Shown piece after piece: positions 9,961 to 21,808 of a DNA stretch of 64,000 nucleotides (positions within the stretch are counted from its first letter, which is position 1; the number at the start of each line of letters is the position of its first letter). The DNA comes from Acholoe squamosa (lineage: Eukaryota > Annelida > Polychaeta > Phyllodocida > Polynoidae): positions 76,446,786-76,510,785 of the forward strand of contig OX439046.1 of assembly GCA_949317995.1 (NCBI GenBank), written 5' to 3'. A model generated the notes under the pieces. It did not search any database, was not told the DNA's origin, and saw nothing but the letters and a program-made list of their open reading frames with translations. The position numbers and the translations under genes are program-made.

Positions 9961-11165
9961 AATCAAAAAGAAGTTATTGTTAGGTCTTATGATAAATATG
10001 ATTATCTAACTGTTAAAAATATGCTACTTGCCCATGACTGGAGTGAAATAGTGCATGTACAAGACACTGATATTATGTGGAGGGAGATCATTAAGGTGAT
10101 TACAGTGTATTAAGACTCCGTGTGTCCTCTTAGATCACTTGTTACCTGAATACACCCCGGAGTGGCTTACTAATGACATTGCCATACAAAAGAGGGAACG
10201 CGATTATTTCTATAAAAAGGCAATTAAGAATAATACTGAAAACAATTGGAGAATTGCTGATTTTCATCGTAACAAAGTAGAGTCAATGATATACATGAGT
10301 AGAAAGCATCAGCAAGCTTTTGCCTATCAAGACTAGTTCGACATTAATAAAAATAAGAAATAATAATAATATTTTGTTGCCCCCTAATGAATGTGCAGAA
10401 TATATTTATAACCTTTTTGCCGACATAGGTAAAATTCTACCTGATGCACTCCCCCCAATTGATTCTGATGAAACCTACTCAAAACCCAACACAGTTCCTG
10501 ATTTCAGAACCGAGCTTGTACATCCTACCTCCTACTTGGAAACTGTAAAAATCATAAAGAGCATTACTATTAGAAAACTTTCTTGCATCAAACACATGAA
10601 ATCATTTGTTTTGAAGGATGCTCTCTTATGTATACCTGATATTCTACAAACCTTGTATAATTTATGCCTTGAGAAATGTACTTTCCCGTAAGAATGGAAA
10701 CAAGCCACTCATGTGAAGTTAGTGACCTTAGGCCGATAAGCCTGTTACCATTACCACGAAAATTACTGGAAAAGATTATGTGTCGAAGGTTGCAAAATAT
10801 ATGACTGACTTTGAACTTTTGTGTATGCAGCAACATGGGTACCACGAAGGATGTTCCACAATGACAGCTATAAATAAACACATTGCCTGTATAACTGAAT
10901 ACAAGTAACAAACCTTCATACTGCCTTTACCTAGATTACAAGAAGGCTTTCGATACTGTTTCACATTTCATATTAAAAAAAAAATTAAAGTGACTTAGGA
11001 CTTGGCAAAAACATGTGTAAATGGCTAGCGAGTTATTTGACTGCTAGACAACAAAGGACAGTAGCGAATGGTCAAGTCTCTAATAGTAAACCAGTCCTTT
11101 ATGGTGTCCCTCAGGGCTCAGTAATGGGCCCTCTGCTTGTTTTCTATATATTAACACTTTTAATA
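9961..11165 (+). pseudogene. Non-LTR retrotransposon pol remnant (endonuclease tail plus partial reverse transcriptase)
   Basis: Pieces of one pol protein appear in order on the plus strand in changing frames. At 9961-10110 is the end of an apurinic-type endonuclease domain, with a DWSEI block and a later CPLR. At 10139-10336 is the linker, with an EWL...RERDYFYKKA region and basic helices. At 10320-10691 are the first reverse-transcriptase blocks, ending LCLEKCTFP just before an expected EWK. At 10730-10804 is RPISLLPL...LLEKI. Near 10826-10905 is a QHGY..G.ST block. At 10928-10966 is motif A, YLDYKKAFDTVSH. At 11013-11165 is the motif B area with GVPQGSVMGPLL (from 11103). The YxDD catalytic motif and everything after it are missing. 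There are stops, frame changes and a likely small deletion before RPISLL. The style is that of CR1/Jockey-like elements. It is a dead, truncated copy. Confidence 0.85.
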
Positions 11166-14100
11166 TTACCCTATATGGGTCAGTATCAGAAAAAATGTAC
11201 GAAACTGGGAAAACCATGGATTTTTTTACTTTTATGCAGCCAAAGAATGAAGAATACTTATCAAATCGTGTTTTCCATGGTCTTATCTTATGGAGGACAT
11301 TCTACCCTTTCAGAAAAATATTAATTTGAGTCTTTAGAGTTGGGATTCTTCTCAGTTAAGGGGTCCCAAACACTCAAAATTACAAAAAATCCTGTTTTTT
11401 GCAACTTTGATCATTTTGTACATGTCCTCATGTCCACTCAAAGACTAGAAACCCATTCAAAATTGCCTGTGGTATTAGGCATATGTTAGGCCTACAATTT
11501 CTATATCAGATTAGGTGGGTGTTGATTGTAAATTTTCCGTTATGGTCACTCATGTGTGGAATTTTACTCATTGAGGCCTCTGAGACTATAACTCCGAATA
11601 AATTCATGAAAAATAGTGATACAATGGGGCTTAGGGCGTGCCGTATAGTGTTTTGAGTAAAATGAGTCATTTAGGGGGTTTTGGTTGCAGACGCCCCCTT
11701 TGAGATTTGGTGCAAAGTTGTGTGGTGTTACCCAATTGAAGCCTATGACTTTGGGGAGCCTTCTTTTTGCCAAAAGAAATGTTCCTTCTGGTTCTTTACT
11801 AAAAATTTCCTGAAGAAAAGTTCAAAGTGCGAAAAACTTTTAGTGTCAAAGTCTGATGGAAACAATAAAGCTTAATTAAGTTAATAGTCATTTTGGACTG
11901 GGCAGACATTCACCATGTTGATTTTTGGGTGATATTTGGTGCGGAATAATATTCGTGAGGCTTCTCTGATGAAAACTCTGGAAAAAATTTTCTCCAGTTA
12001 GCACCATATGCTGCCCTAGGGTCAAAAATGGATTGAAATGTGTAGGAATGATATGCCCCAAATATTTCAGGGTATTTTGTATGTACAGGTTCTGTTGATA
12101 TTTAGTCAAGATTTGGTGGTTGTAAATGTGTTTAACCTCAAAATTGTCTTAAATTACTCCAGAAAAATGCATGAAATTTAGGGATCCAATTCACTTTTCT
12201 TTGTTTAATATGACTTCTGTACATCAATGTTGTGTGTTAGAAGTACAATGGGATCATTAATTTTGCCAGAACAAGGCCAAAAGTGCAGAAATGAGTTTTC
12301 GTCGCAGATGCTTTGGGTGGAAACTAAATTCTGTTCCTGTAATTTAGCAAAGCATTATGTAATATCTATTCTTGGTAGACTATAACACATTGTTGTCCAT
12401 AGTCCTGACCCAAAATAATTACATTTCAAGCATATTTGTTAACATTTATTGCACATTTAGTTTTCATCGCAGATGCCTCATTTCATCATTTTGTGTTTTT
12501 CATTGTGTAACCTTACACTAAGATCCTTATTGTTTTTCTTTTATTTTCTTCCATGCTCCAATCTACTAAAGCTTTTACCCTGAAAAGTTAGCAAGCATGT
12601 CCTCATCTAAGCTAAAAGGAAGAAAGAAGGCATCATGGGAAGGAGAAGTAAGTTCTGAGAGAAGTGTGCAAACATGGAGAGTAAACAACTTCCTCTTGCA
12701 ATCCAGATTCTGCAATTACACGTCTAGAGAAGACATCGATCCTGTGAAATCATTTAACAGACTATTTGCACAAAAAGACTATGTACATTCAGGCACCTGT
12801 TGGAGGATGTTCATAAAAGACATATCTTCTACATCTGTGCAAATGCATTTCCCACTTGGCCAGATCTGAAAGTGTGATGTTGGAATGGATTTAATGTCTG
12901 AAATCTTGACAACCATTTCCCTGTTGTTTTTTTTTCATTACACAGGCTTAAGCTTTGAATTTGATTTACTTTGTTATTTGGCCACAATATAAGGCAGTGT
13001 GGTATCAGCATTTAAAACTGAACTTTCAACAATATGCCATTTGGTTGCCTGCTCCCACCATTTTGAAAGTCACTTTTAACAAGGCCTGGCTTAAGGTTAG
13101 AATTTTGAGGATCGAGGGTCAAATGGATGCTGTGGGTATTACTTCACAGAAAAATATTTCAAGACCACATGTTTCAGGAAAACAGTCATGACATCCAATC
13201 TTTTGTGCAAAATATTTTAATAAATAAGCAGAGGTGTCAATCTGGTGGGACAAAAGGTCAAGGTCAACCTTCCATATGGGAGTCAATTCATACATGACAG
13301 CCAAGATTAAAGGTCAACTGGATGCTGTGGACAGTTACTGCAATATTCATGAATATTCTGGGTTCAGCATCAAGTAGTAATGCTTCGTGAACAGACTATT
13401 GGCCTTTTATAGTGATGAGAGGCCACAGACTGGTAAGCATTGACTGTCAGTAATATGGTAGCTGATATGGCTTTCTGAGTGGCTTGGAATCACTAACATA
13501 GCAGCTAGGTGCATTGCATTTGTTTGTATGTGTGGGCTCTGTCAGAGGGGCCGATATGATGATTGGTGTAATGAGGAGGGTAAAGAACTGCCAATTACCT
13601 CTAATATCACCCACACACAGGCAGCATTAGGATTTAATTCATGGCCATGGACCAGCAGACTGGTTATTTACATAAATAAGTAATGTCATACAAACATATA
13701 GGGCCCTATAGTGGACATACAGCAAATTACTTGATACAAACTGATAATGAAGAATAACATCATGTTGAATTTTTACTGTAAATATGTACACCTCTTCTGA
13801 TGAAGGACACATCAGTTATCAGACACTGTTTATAAAGAAAGATTTTCTTCATTGTTTTTTATCTCTGCTATAGCTCATGCATACATCAAATTTTATGCCT
13901 GTGCCTTATGACAAAACACATATCACATTGCCGTTTATGTTCCGCCATTTGTCTTCTCTCACCATAAAAGGACAATAGGTAGGTGACAGGTACAGAAATA
14001 AAGATCACATAAAGCCTCAAAATGCTATCGCTGAAGCATTTTGCCACTGAGCTTGAATTGCTCTTTGCTTGCAGCACGAGCAGGAAAGAACCCGTCCATA

Positions 14101-15974
14101 TATGTCAAAAACTAGAGATGTAGACTGAAAATAAACCTGTACACCTCACACTTCCCACACCATACAGGGACAGGAAGATGAGGGATGGAGAGATTAATAC
14201 CATACTTGTATATTCCTCAAATGTCAAAGCTTGCGAACTCTTTATAAAATGTAAATTGCCTTTTGAAAAAAAAATTTGAAAAAAGAAAATCTATACTTGT
14301 TATAAATCAGGCCTTCTCTGCTGCATATGGCTGTGTGTATGTCAGTGTAGAAATAGATGTAACATATGTAAAGTGTCTCTCATGTACAGGGGAATAAGAC
14401 AATGGTTCACATAGAATCCTGTATTTTTACATTCATCATGAATAATTTGAAGCAACAGACGTAGATCAACATCACAAGAAAGTCTAAGTCTATTCCATTT
14501 AGCAGCATTGTAAGTCTAGCCAAACCAATGTTTTACCTCTATGCTGAATACCGCTTTAACATGCGCACAGTGACTTGTCAGGGCTGCATTCATGTGTCAT
14601 GTTGTTGTGATGTACTAAGGTACCTCTGGGGAGTTTGTACTACATTAGGGCACCATAACCAGATAAAACAAATCTAACTTAGCTTTCTTGCACCATTCTG
14701 CCAGGTCCATTCTAAATGTATCTGATCAATAATGCGCAGACTAGAATCTGCCTATATCACATTGTCTATCACATACGATGGAATATATCACATGATATAT
14801 GCACTGCCTCTATTATCATTAAAGGGGTTGAGGCAGCACTATTCTATTACTTTATCAATAATAAGCACCTGGCTCTGCCGCATTGTTAATAGTAAAAGTC
14901 CATCGCCTCATGGATTCTCCTCTAATTGTGGTGAAATCCATAGTCATTCACTTTTCCATTCAGGTACTGGATTTTTTGCTATATTATTTAATATCAGTTC
15001 TATCATAGTCCACAGTGCAACTCCTATAGGAGACAGTGGACTAAGGTTCAAGGTGTTGTTCAGAAGACTCTTTCCTGCAGTGCTGCATTATAACGTATGC
15101 AAGGTCACTTCTCTCATGCTGCAATGCACGCGGCAATGTTTTATAATATCTTGATAACCTCTGGTACTGTTGTATTGAAATGTCAAGCTTGGTTATTATG
15201 TATAGAAAGCAGTCAAATCGAAGCTACATTATTCACCATTAGCTGATGTACTTCAAGTCACGAATAGAGACTACAGGAGTCAAAATGTGACCCCCTAACA
15301 TGTCCTGTCATGGGTGATTCAGAAAGGCACTGTGTGGTGTTGAGCACAATAATCAGGTACTCTAACAACCCTTTTATAGGATCATGATATTTGCCCTTAT
15401 CAGTAGAAGGATGCTTATCAAGGGTTAAATGCTAGCATGATTTAGTCAGGTACCTTAAGCTCAAAATAGCAGGGTATAAAAATTGAGCACTTTGATTCAA
15501 GTACCAGTCCTTCAAGACAACATAAGGACAGTGCATGGTTAATATAGACTTAGTCCATAAAGTTTTAACCAAGCTCTGACAGCCGTCTCACCCATCTATT
15601 TGACGTTCCACTATGAGAGAGATCAGAGACACCGTCATGGTATGGGGAAGGTCCCAGTAGTGAACGGGAAGGTGAAAGGGGTTAAAATATATGTAATATT
15701 TCTGATTGACTGGAATTTGGCACCTTTATGACATCTGAGAACTGATTGTAGGGGTAAAGGCATTACAGGCAGTTAATTTTTCAGGGAGGTATTTTGTGAC
15801 ATTCATACACTGTCCACCTACCACGTGGATATAGAGAGAGCCCTTATTATACTGAAATACAGTTGTAGCTGCTGTAGGTACATAACCTATGTACTAGAAG
15901 TACTTTCTACTCTAGGCTACAGCTGGTTCTACAGCAGTATTTATAGCCCAGTTACAGTTCGGACTGTGAGTAAA
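11166..15974. other. Long gene-free stretch with faint interspersed-repeat traces
   Basis: No gene is supportable over 4.8 kb. Traces worth recording: a motif like TCGCAGATGC recurs at about 12,301 and 12,468; GATTTGGTG-like words recur at about 11,705, 11,933 and 12,110, hinting at an old ~200-bp repeat; and a GGTCAA...TGGATGCTGTGG block recurs at about 13,116 and 13,311. Frames at 12,597-12,869 (90 codons) and 14,732-15,154 (140 codons, from an ATG) show no known domain. A good splice-acceptor-like tract (T-run then CATTACACAG) ends at about 12,945, but no matching open exon follows. Confidence 0.4.
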
Positions 15975-16045
15975 TGTGGATCAACATGGTAAAAGGTATG
16001 CCCGTGCAACCCTCGTGCGTGTACCTTTTACCATGTTGATCCACA
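15975..16045. repeat. Perfect 24-bp stem hairpin (pre-miRNA-sized)
   Basis: The arms 15,975-15,998 and 16,022-16,045 are exact reverse complements over 24 bases, separated by a 23-base spacer. The left arm begins TGTGGATCAACATGG. The total length of 71 bases and single stem resemble a small-RNA precursor, but perfect pairing without bulges is more typical of a very small fold-back element or an siRNA source. Immediate neighbours show no gene. Confidence 0.6.
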
Positions 16046-16886
16046 AATTGTATCCTCCGGTGCCAAACCATGAGTTGGTATGGGCTGAATAATACATTGC
16101 TAAGGGGGGCAAAGATGCCCCACACCAGGGGACAAAACATGGGAATCTGTAAGATCTGGGTCAGCTCTGTGGGAAATTGTCATAATTTGATCAGACAGTC
16201 CTGTACTAAAAGGCAGCAGATCCAACATGGCATACATTTTGTAAAAAAGTACCATGCAGCCTCAAGTGAAATTGACTGGATAGAACCACTTTGCTGCTTG
16301 AAATAATCCACAAATTTAACACCTAAGTATCTGAGTAAAGATCATGTGATAAAAGAGACGGAAATGGTGCGCCATGTGACATGCTGTGAATGCATCAACT
16401 CTGTACAATCTCTAGGACTACATGATGGTCAATGGGCGTTAAGCACTAATACATTGCATGGCCCTCAAAGGCTGAAACGCAGTCATCATTATAGGTATGT
16501 TGATACTGTCTATGCAGTATCTACTCCCCTTCGTTATTGTCACTGTAAGTAACATAATGTTGTAGCAGCTACCGGCACTTTGCTACTGTATGGTTTGATA
16601 TGTAATACGCCAGTAGCCTGTAGACACTACATGAATGATGATAAGGCAGGCTGTGAGGTCAACCAGGGTGTGCTGCTTGACGATGGTATAACTAACGAAA
16701 CCTCACAAACTTAGCTATATGGGCTATAGTATGTCCAGCTATATACCTTTAGCCTACAGGCACTAAAAGATGGTATTTCATATCTACTATACAATGTATG
16801 TGACTACTAGGTACTACATGGATGGTGATGAGGTAGATTGCGATGGTAGGAGTGACAAACCTCCCAGACATAGCTGTATAGGCTAT
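16046..16886. other. Gene-free stretch
   Basis: Two short plus-strand frames (16,070-16,306 and 16,346-16,552) have no recognisable content. Towards the right end, words such as AGCTATAT and GGCTATA appear (from about 16,710), foreshadowing the 50-bp minisatellite that follows. Confidence 0.4.
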
Positions 16887-17760
16887 ATTATGATAGTATC
16901 TGTAACATATATCTAAAACACAACTCTATATAGGCTATATCATGATGGTATCGGTAACATATATATCCCAGACATATCTATATAGGCTGTATCATGATGG
17001 TATCGGTAACATATATCCCAGACATATCTATATAGGCTATATCATGATGGTATCGGTAACATATAACCCAGACATAGCTATATAGGCTATATCATGATGC
17101 TATCAGTAACATATATCCCAGACATAGCTATATAGGCTATATCATGATGGTATCGGTAACATATATCCCAGACATAGCTATATAGGCTATATCATGATGG
17201 TATCGGTAACATATATCCCAGACATAGCTATATAGGCTATATCATGATGGTATCGGTAACATATATCCCAGACATAGCTATATAGGCTATATCATGATGG
17301 TATCGGTAACATATATCCCAGACATAGCTATATAGGCTATATCATGATGGTATCGGTAACATATATCCCAGACATATCTATATAGGCTGTATCATGATGG
17401 TATCGGTAACATACATCCCAGACATATCTATATAGGCTATATCATGATGGTATCGGTAACATATATCCCAGACATAGCTATATAGGCTATATCATGATGG
17501 TATCGGTAACATATATCCCAGACATAGCTATATAGGCTATATCATGATGGTAACATATATCCCAGACATAGCTATATAGGCTATATCATGATGGTATCGG
17601 TAACATACATACCAGATATAGCTATATAGGCTATATCATGATGGTATCGGTAACATACATCCCAGACATATCTATATAGGCTATATCATGATGGTATCGG
17701 TACCATATATCCCAGAAATAGATATATATCTAAAACACAATTTTATATAGGCTGGCAGTC
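16887..17760. repeat. Minisatellite, 50-bp unit, about 17 copies
   Basis: The landmark ATCATGATGGTATCGGTAAC recurs at exactly 50-base spacing at 16,991, 17,041, 17,091 and onward to 17,491. A 44-base copy at 17,541 lacks six bases (TATCGG), and copies at 17,585, 17,635 and 17,685 follow. The second half of each unit reads CCCAGACATAGCTATATAGG with AGC/ATC variants. Diverged edge copies at both ends carry the same ATATCTAAAACACAA segment (about 16,908 and 17,723), so the array is bracketed by a related variant unit. The sequence is rich in TATA and GATG and has no coding capacity. Confidence 0.95.
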
Positions 17761-18785
17761 CTTTCATAACTGCCTCTGTCATTTCCAGGAATCGGTCTTT
17801 TGATACAATAGTGTTATGTTATCTAAAACAGTTGTCTATTTTACTTATGATATAATCAACAGGCAAATAACATATTAAACCCTGCTAAACATAATATAGT
17901 GTATACTGCAATGCTAAATAGCAATTTGAATGGTAAACATAACATCAAAATTCATTAATTACAATAAATGTTGTGATGGTATTGTGAGAGCTTTCACACA
18001 TTCTGCAACACCATGCATTACATTCAAAGCCATTGCCAATGTCTGCACACATATGATATATCCTTGTTGTTGGCCTCCTTCATGCCCTACCTGCCCGACC
18101 TCCTCAAGCCCTCTTAATTCTGACTGTAAGTCTTGATGCATTCATGTATTCCTGTGAGGATCCTACTGAGTACTTACTGTGTGGGTATGACCTGAATGTG
18201 CCACATACGTACAATGACCTCAACAGACAGGGTCGGACATATATATGTTAATGGGTCAAGCAGGAAGCAACATCAAGAGACAAGCCAGAACAACCTGCCA
18301 AGCACCCTACAAGATGTGGCAGGAGCTACTTCCAGCATGGCATGAGGGAAAGTAGAAGTAATGGTAGAGAAGAAATATAAAAGGACAGTTTTTCCTCATT
18401 TTCTTCTGTAATATGAACAGCACAAGATGTATGCATCATACCCAGGTAGCCAAGGGGGTTTAAGGTGTTTGGTCTGCTGTCAAAGGTTGGTGATTTCTTT
18501 TCAACAGCTAGGACTCATTCCACTTGGCCAACCTCATGGGAAATCCACACAGGGTATATGGTGGCCATGTTGAATTTGCAGGCAAAGGAAAGTATAGGTA
18601 ATTGAAGAAATCTGCAAATATGCATATCTCTGCTTCTAATCAACTTAGAAACACAATCTTAGACTCAAAATCAAGAAACAAGAGGCCAAGGCATCTATTC
18701 AAGCTATTTCTGAAAAGGTTGGAGTGGCCATTTTGAATATTTCATGATGTTGATGCTAAGAAACGCCCCCAATTTTTTTTTATTA
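17761..18785. other. Gene-free stretch
   Basis: No gene or repeat stands out. Opposing short frames at 17,930-18,141 are shadows of the same sequence and are not supported. Confidence 0.4.
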
Positions 18786-19215
18786 AAATTGGCAGGAAGG
18801 ACAGACATTGTGTAGTGGAGCCAAGCACTCATTTGCAGATAGAAAACCTTCCTCTTTGACCAGAAAGGTTGATCTGATTGTGGACCCTATTGCATTAACA
18901 AAGGAGACCAGGACTATTTGCCAATGCTCTGTTGTGAGTCTAATAGCTGAGTAGTGCCGTTGTACCAGGAAAGAATCAAACTCTAAGGTGGGAACTTGTG
19001 ATGGACTTTCCCCACAATGACACAATTTTATTATTCTTGATCTTGATAATGCCTGTAGCTGTGGAACCAGGCTTGGCAGATTCAGCTGTTCTAATTGTCA
19101 TTGTTTTGCCCTGCGTGGTGCTGTACATTGCATTGTACTAAATGTTTGCATCCCTCTTGATTTTGATACTTTGCTACTATGCGGAGAACCTTTCCCTATA
19201 TGCCCCCCCCCCCGC
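18786..19215 (+). pseudogene. Possible decayed coding relic, cysteine-rich, identity unknown
   Basis: One plus-strand frame runs for about 143 codons with only two stops (near 18,951 and 19,017). It contains a cysteine/histidine-rich tail with the spacing C-x-C then C-x2-C-x-H-C, followed by a hydrophobic block ending in PLDFDTLLLCGE. A run of 11 C bases (19,203-19,213) then disturbs the frame. So few stops in AT-rich DNA, plus the clustered cysteines, suggests an old coding fragment, perhaps from a mobile element. The frame was picked by eye from six, so chance is possible. I cannot name a family. Confidence 0.2.
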
Positions 19216-19894
19216 TTACCTTACTTACACTCTGCTGCAATGGTAATCATACACAACACCAGTATTCATGCACCACTGGATCATACCCTGTTAGAGAACT
19301 ATGTCTTAATGGATTAAAGGAAGCCCTGGTAGCTAATCCCCGATACAGATGCACAGTCCTGGTCAATCAACAGGGGAAAAGACAACTGCTTAGAAACAGA
19401 TACCTAAAAATAAAAAAAAACAAGAAACTAAATGGAGAAAAACAGACAAGGAATCAACTTAGTTGATGAAGGGATGGAATGGACAAAATCAAATCTCCAT
19501 ATACACTGCTTACCGACTGGGATATATATATTTTTTCTTGACTGTTCTGGAATGATAGGAATGCACATGGCACACAACCACTTTATCTGATTGCCTCTGC
19601 TCCAATGGTCACATGACAGGAGGTAGATCATGTTTTTTTTTCCTAGGACATGGGAAGACAACCGGTCTTTGATTGGTTTAAAGGCAGAGGGAGGATGGGC
19701 AGTTTATTTATATGGAGGCCAGGGGCAAGGGAGAAAAAGGAGTTGGGTAGTGTGGATAGTTGTGGAGGCCCACAAATATAGTAGCGTAGGAAAAACCTAT
19801 AAACCCTTTAATGGCAGCTTTTATGATGTATAAATTCAATACTGGCAAATTACCCTCCAAGATTTAAATAGCCATCATAGAAATAGATATGCCC
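19216..19894. other. Gene-free stretch
   Basis: I see no gene. A lysine-rich 95-codon frame (19,179-19,466) begins across the C-run and has an A-rich, low-complexity end, so it is not credible. Confidence 0.4.
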
Positions 19895-20162
19895 TACTAT
19901 ACTATGCCACCCCTTGCCTCTACAGTCAGCGTATTCTTTACGGTGACGGGGGTGCCGCAGTCAGGGCTTTTGATAGGCTGACTTTTTGGCCACTGGTCAT
20001 CTAATGGTATTGCACCACACATAACCTTGAACACCCTTTCCGTGACTGCTACTCTTAGTGTAGTATATATAGCCACGAGCTGGATTTCTGCTATATAAGC
20101 TTCTATCCTATTCTTATATATAGAATAGAATTCTATACTATATACCAGGTATAGAAAAGAAG

Positions 20163-20450
20163 CTTGTCCCGCAGGGCTACTAATATAGGATCAGAATAGA
20201 ATCTTGCCCCGCAGGGCTATTAGTTTAAAATTGATAATTATAGGGAAAAGAATAGTATTTTGCCCTGCAGGCCTACTAATATAGGATTAGAATAGAATCT
20301 TGCCCTGCAGGGCTATTAATTTAAAATTGATACTTATAGGGAAAAGAATAGAATTTTGCCTTGCAGGGCTATCAATTTCAAGCCTTCTATTATAACACTT
20401 AAAAAGGCATCAATTTTAATTTAATAGCCCTGCAGGGCAAAATTCTATTG
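20163..20450. repeat. 96-bp direct repeat with CCTGCAGGG motif, 2.2 copies plus an inverted fragment
   Basis: Units start at 20,163, 20,259 and 20,355 (partial). Each complete unit carries two GCAGG(G/C)CTA blocks about 50 bases apart, so the 96-bp unit may itself be a doubled ~48-bp unit. An inverted piece, AATAGCCCTGCAGGGC, lies at about 20,423. The palindrome CCTGCAGG recurs through the region. Confidence 0.75.
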
Positions 20451-20545
20451 TATTCCTTAAATTATCAATTTCAAATTAATAGCTATTCTATTCCTAATTA
20501 GAGTTTAATCTAATTCTATGCTATTTCAAATTGGTTAAAGATCAT

Positions 20546-20736
20546 GTATACAACCAATAGGGACAGTATCATTAGGGTTTAGGGCTGTTTCTCTAGTTCT
20601 ATAAGAAGAGAGGTATTTTATCATGGTTTGAAAAAGCCATGATTTTTTTAAAAGGAACAAAGATATCCCTCTCTTCTTATAGAACTACAGGAACAGCCTT
20701 AAACACTAATGATACTGTCCGTATTGGTTGTATACA
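20546..20736. repeat. Inner hairpin, arms about 85 bp
   Basis: The left arm from 20,546 (TGTATACAACCAATA) and the right arm ending at 20,736 (TATTGGTTGTATACA) are near-complete reverse complements over about 85 bases, and both include CTCTTCTTATAGAACTA or its complement. The unpaired centre is short. It sits at the right side of the larger inverted-repeat element and may be a second fold-back element nested in it. Confidence 0.75.
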
Positions 20737-20850
20737 GGATGGGTGACCAGTGACGGGAAAGTCAGCCTATCCAATAGGCTGACCGTAGGTGCCTGGTCAC
20801 CATACATAGGATACGATGACCGCAGACGGGTGGGGTGACTATGCAGCACA

Positions 20851-21808
20851 TAAAGGACTAAAAGAGACCTTATGATCCACCACCCTCCCCCCTGTTATTC
20901 AGAATGTCAATGCGAGCCTTCATGATGTACACATGTACACTGCTTGTGTTCTGTAGGTTTGGCCTTGTTTTGCGCTAGTAGATTTAACGCATATTTCAAG
21001 AAGGGTTTCACAAAGAGCCTTGGAATCAGGACAAATGTCCTGTTTTATGCTCTGTTTACATTAAGGCCTTTGTGCAACAATATACAGCAGTGTAAATCAA
21101 AAGTAGAATCTCAGGGACTCGATGCACTTTCTGAACCTGAGCCTACTTGTCACGTCTCATGGTTTGGCTCTGCAGTGTGTCAAGATGAAGTAAATGAGAT
21201 TATGATGCTTCACCTGGGATGTTATATTATGTGACAGAGGAGGGTGAGACAGAGAAGGTCGTACATATAAAGTAACCTACACCTTACCACAAGGGGCTTT
21301 GTGTCAACTTCTATACAGTTTTGGACAAAAAGAGATATATCAGTAACATGACAGATTGGTAGGTTTCAGTAGCCTGATCCCATGCCTCCAGCTTTATCTC
21401 ATTTGTTGAGATGCATGATGCATCTATGAAATTATGGCAGATCACTTGTTGACTGTCTAGTGCTCTGGCAATGGTGAATGATTAGGTTATTGACTAGTAA
21501 CATAACCTGGCACTTTTCTCTCATCTTTTCTCTCATCTAAACTTCTGTCTAACCCCAAGGTATATGGTAAGCCATCTTAGAGTTTGTCACAATGGACATG
21601 CACTAATGCCTTTCAGACATCCTTTATTCTCCTGACATATTCCTTTCATAAGTCCTTTCACCTACCTGACCTACATTTACACATTGACAGTTGACCAAAA
21701 GGCCAAGTCATGATATGGAGAGCACCACCTGACAGGGCATTTCCTGAAGAGGTACCTGCTACCCTTGGAGATACCCCTGGGGATACCCCTGGGCTGATTA
21801 CAGATTTA
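20851..21808. other. Gene-free stretch
   Basis: No supported gene. A short direct repeat GATACCCCTGGG lies at about 21,770-21,793. It creates a repeating serine-proline-glycine-valine motif in a 77-codon minus-strand frame (21,658-21,891), which is not otherwise gene-like. Confidence 0.4.

Larger units (their letters stand above)
19895..20850. mobile_element. Inverted-repeat DNA element (~0.95 kb) with nested repeats
   Basis: The left flank (about 19,895-20,002) and right flank (about 20,742-20,850) are imperfect reverse complements over about 100 bases. The best-matched core is GATAGGCTGACTTT...CACTGGTCA, and a weaker match runs outward through CGTAT and CACCCC. Inside lie a 96-bp direct repeat and a separate hairpin. 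No transposase frame is present. This fits a non-autonomous element with long terminal inverted repeats. The exact ends and target-site duplication are not clear to me. Confidence 0.5.

Noticed and set aside
12597..12869. 90-codon plus-strand frame with a GTAAGT donor-like site inside
   Set aside because: It could be part of an exon, but no family is recognisable, and the acceptor-like site at about 12,945 is not followed by an open frame.
14732..15154. 140-codon plus-strand frame
   Set aside because: Starts at an ATG, but has no known motif, no splice context and no codon pattern that stands out by eye.
16908..17760. TATA-box promoter cluster in the 50-bp repeat
   Set aside because: TATATA words are part of the repeated unit and no downstream gene is present.
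18783..19025. 80-codon minus-strand frame
   Set aside because: It is opposite the plus-strand relic and has no recognisable content. I judged neither strand to be an intact gene.
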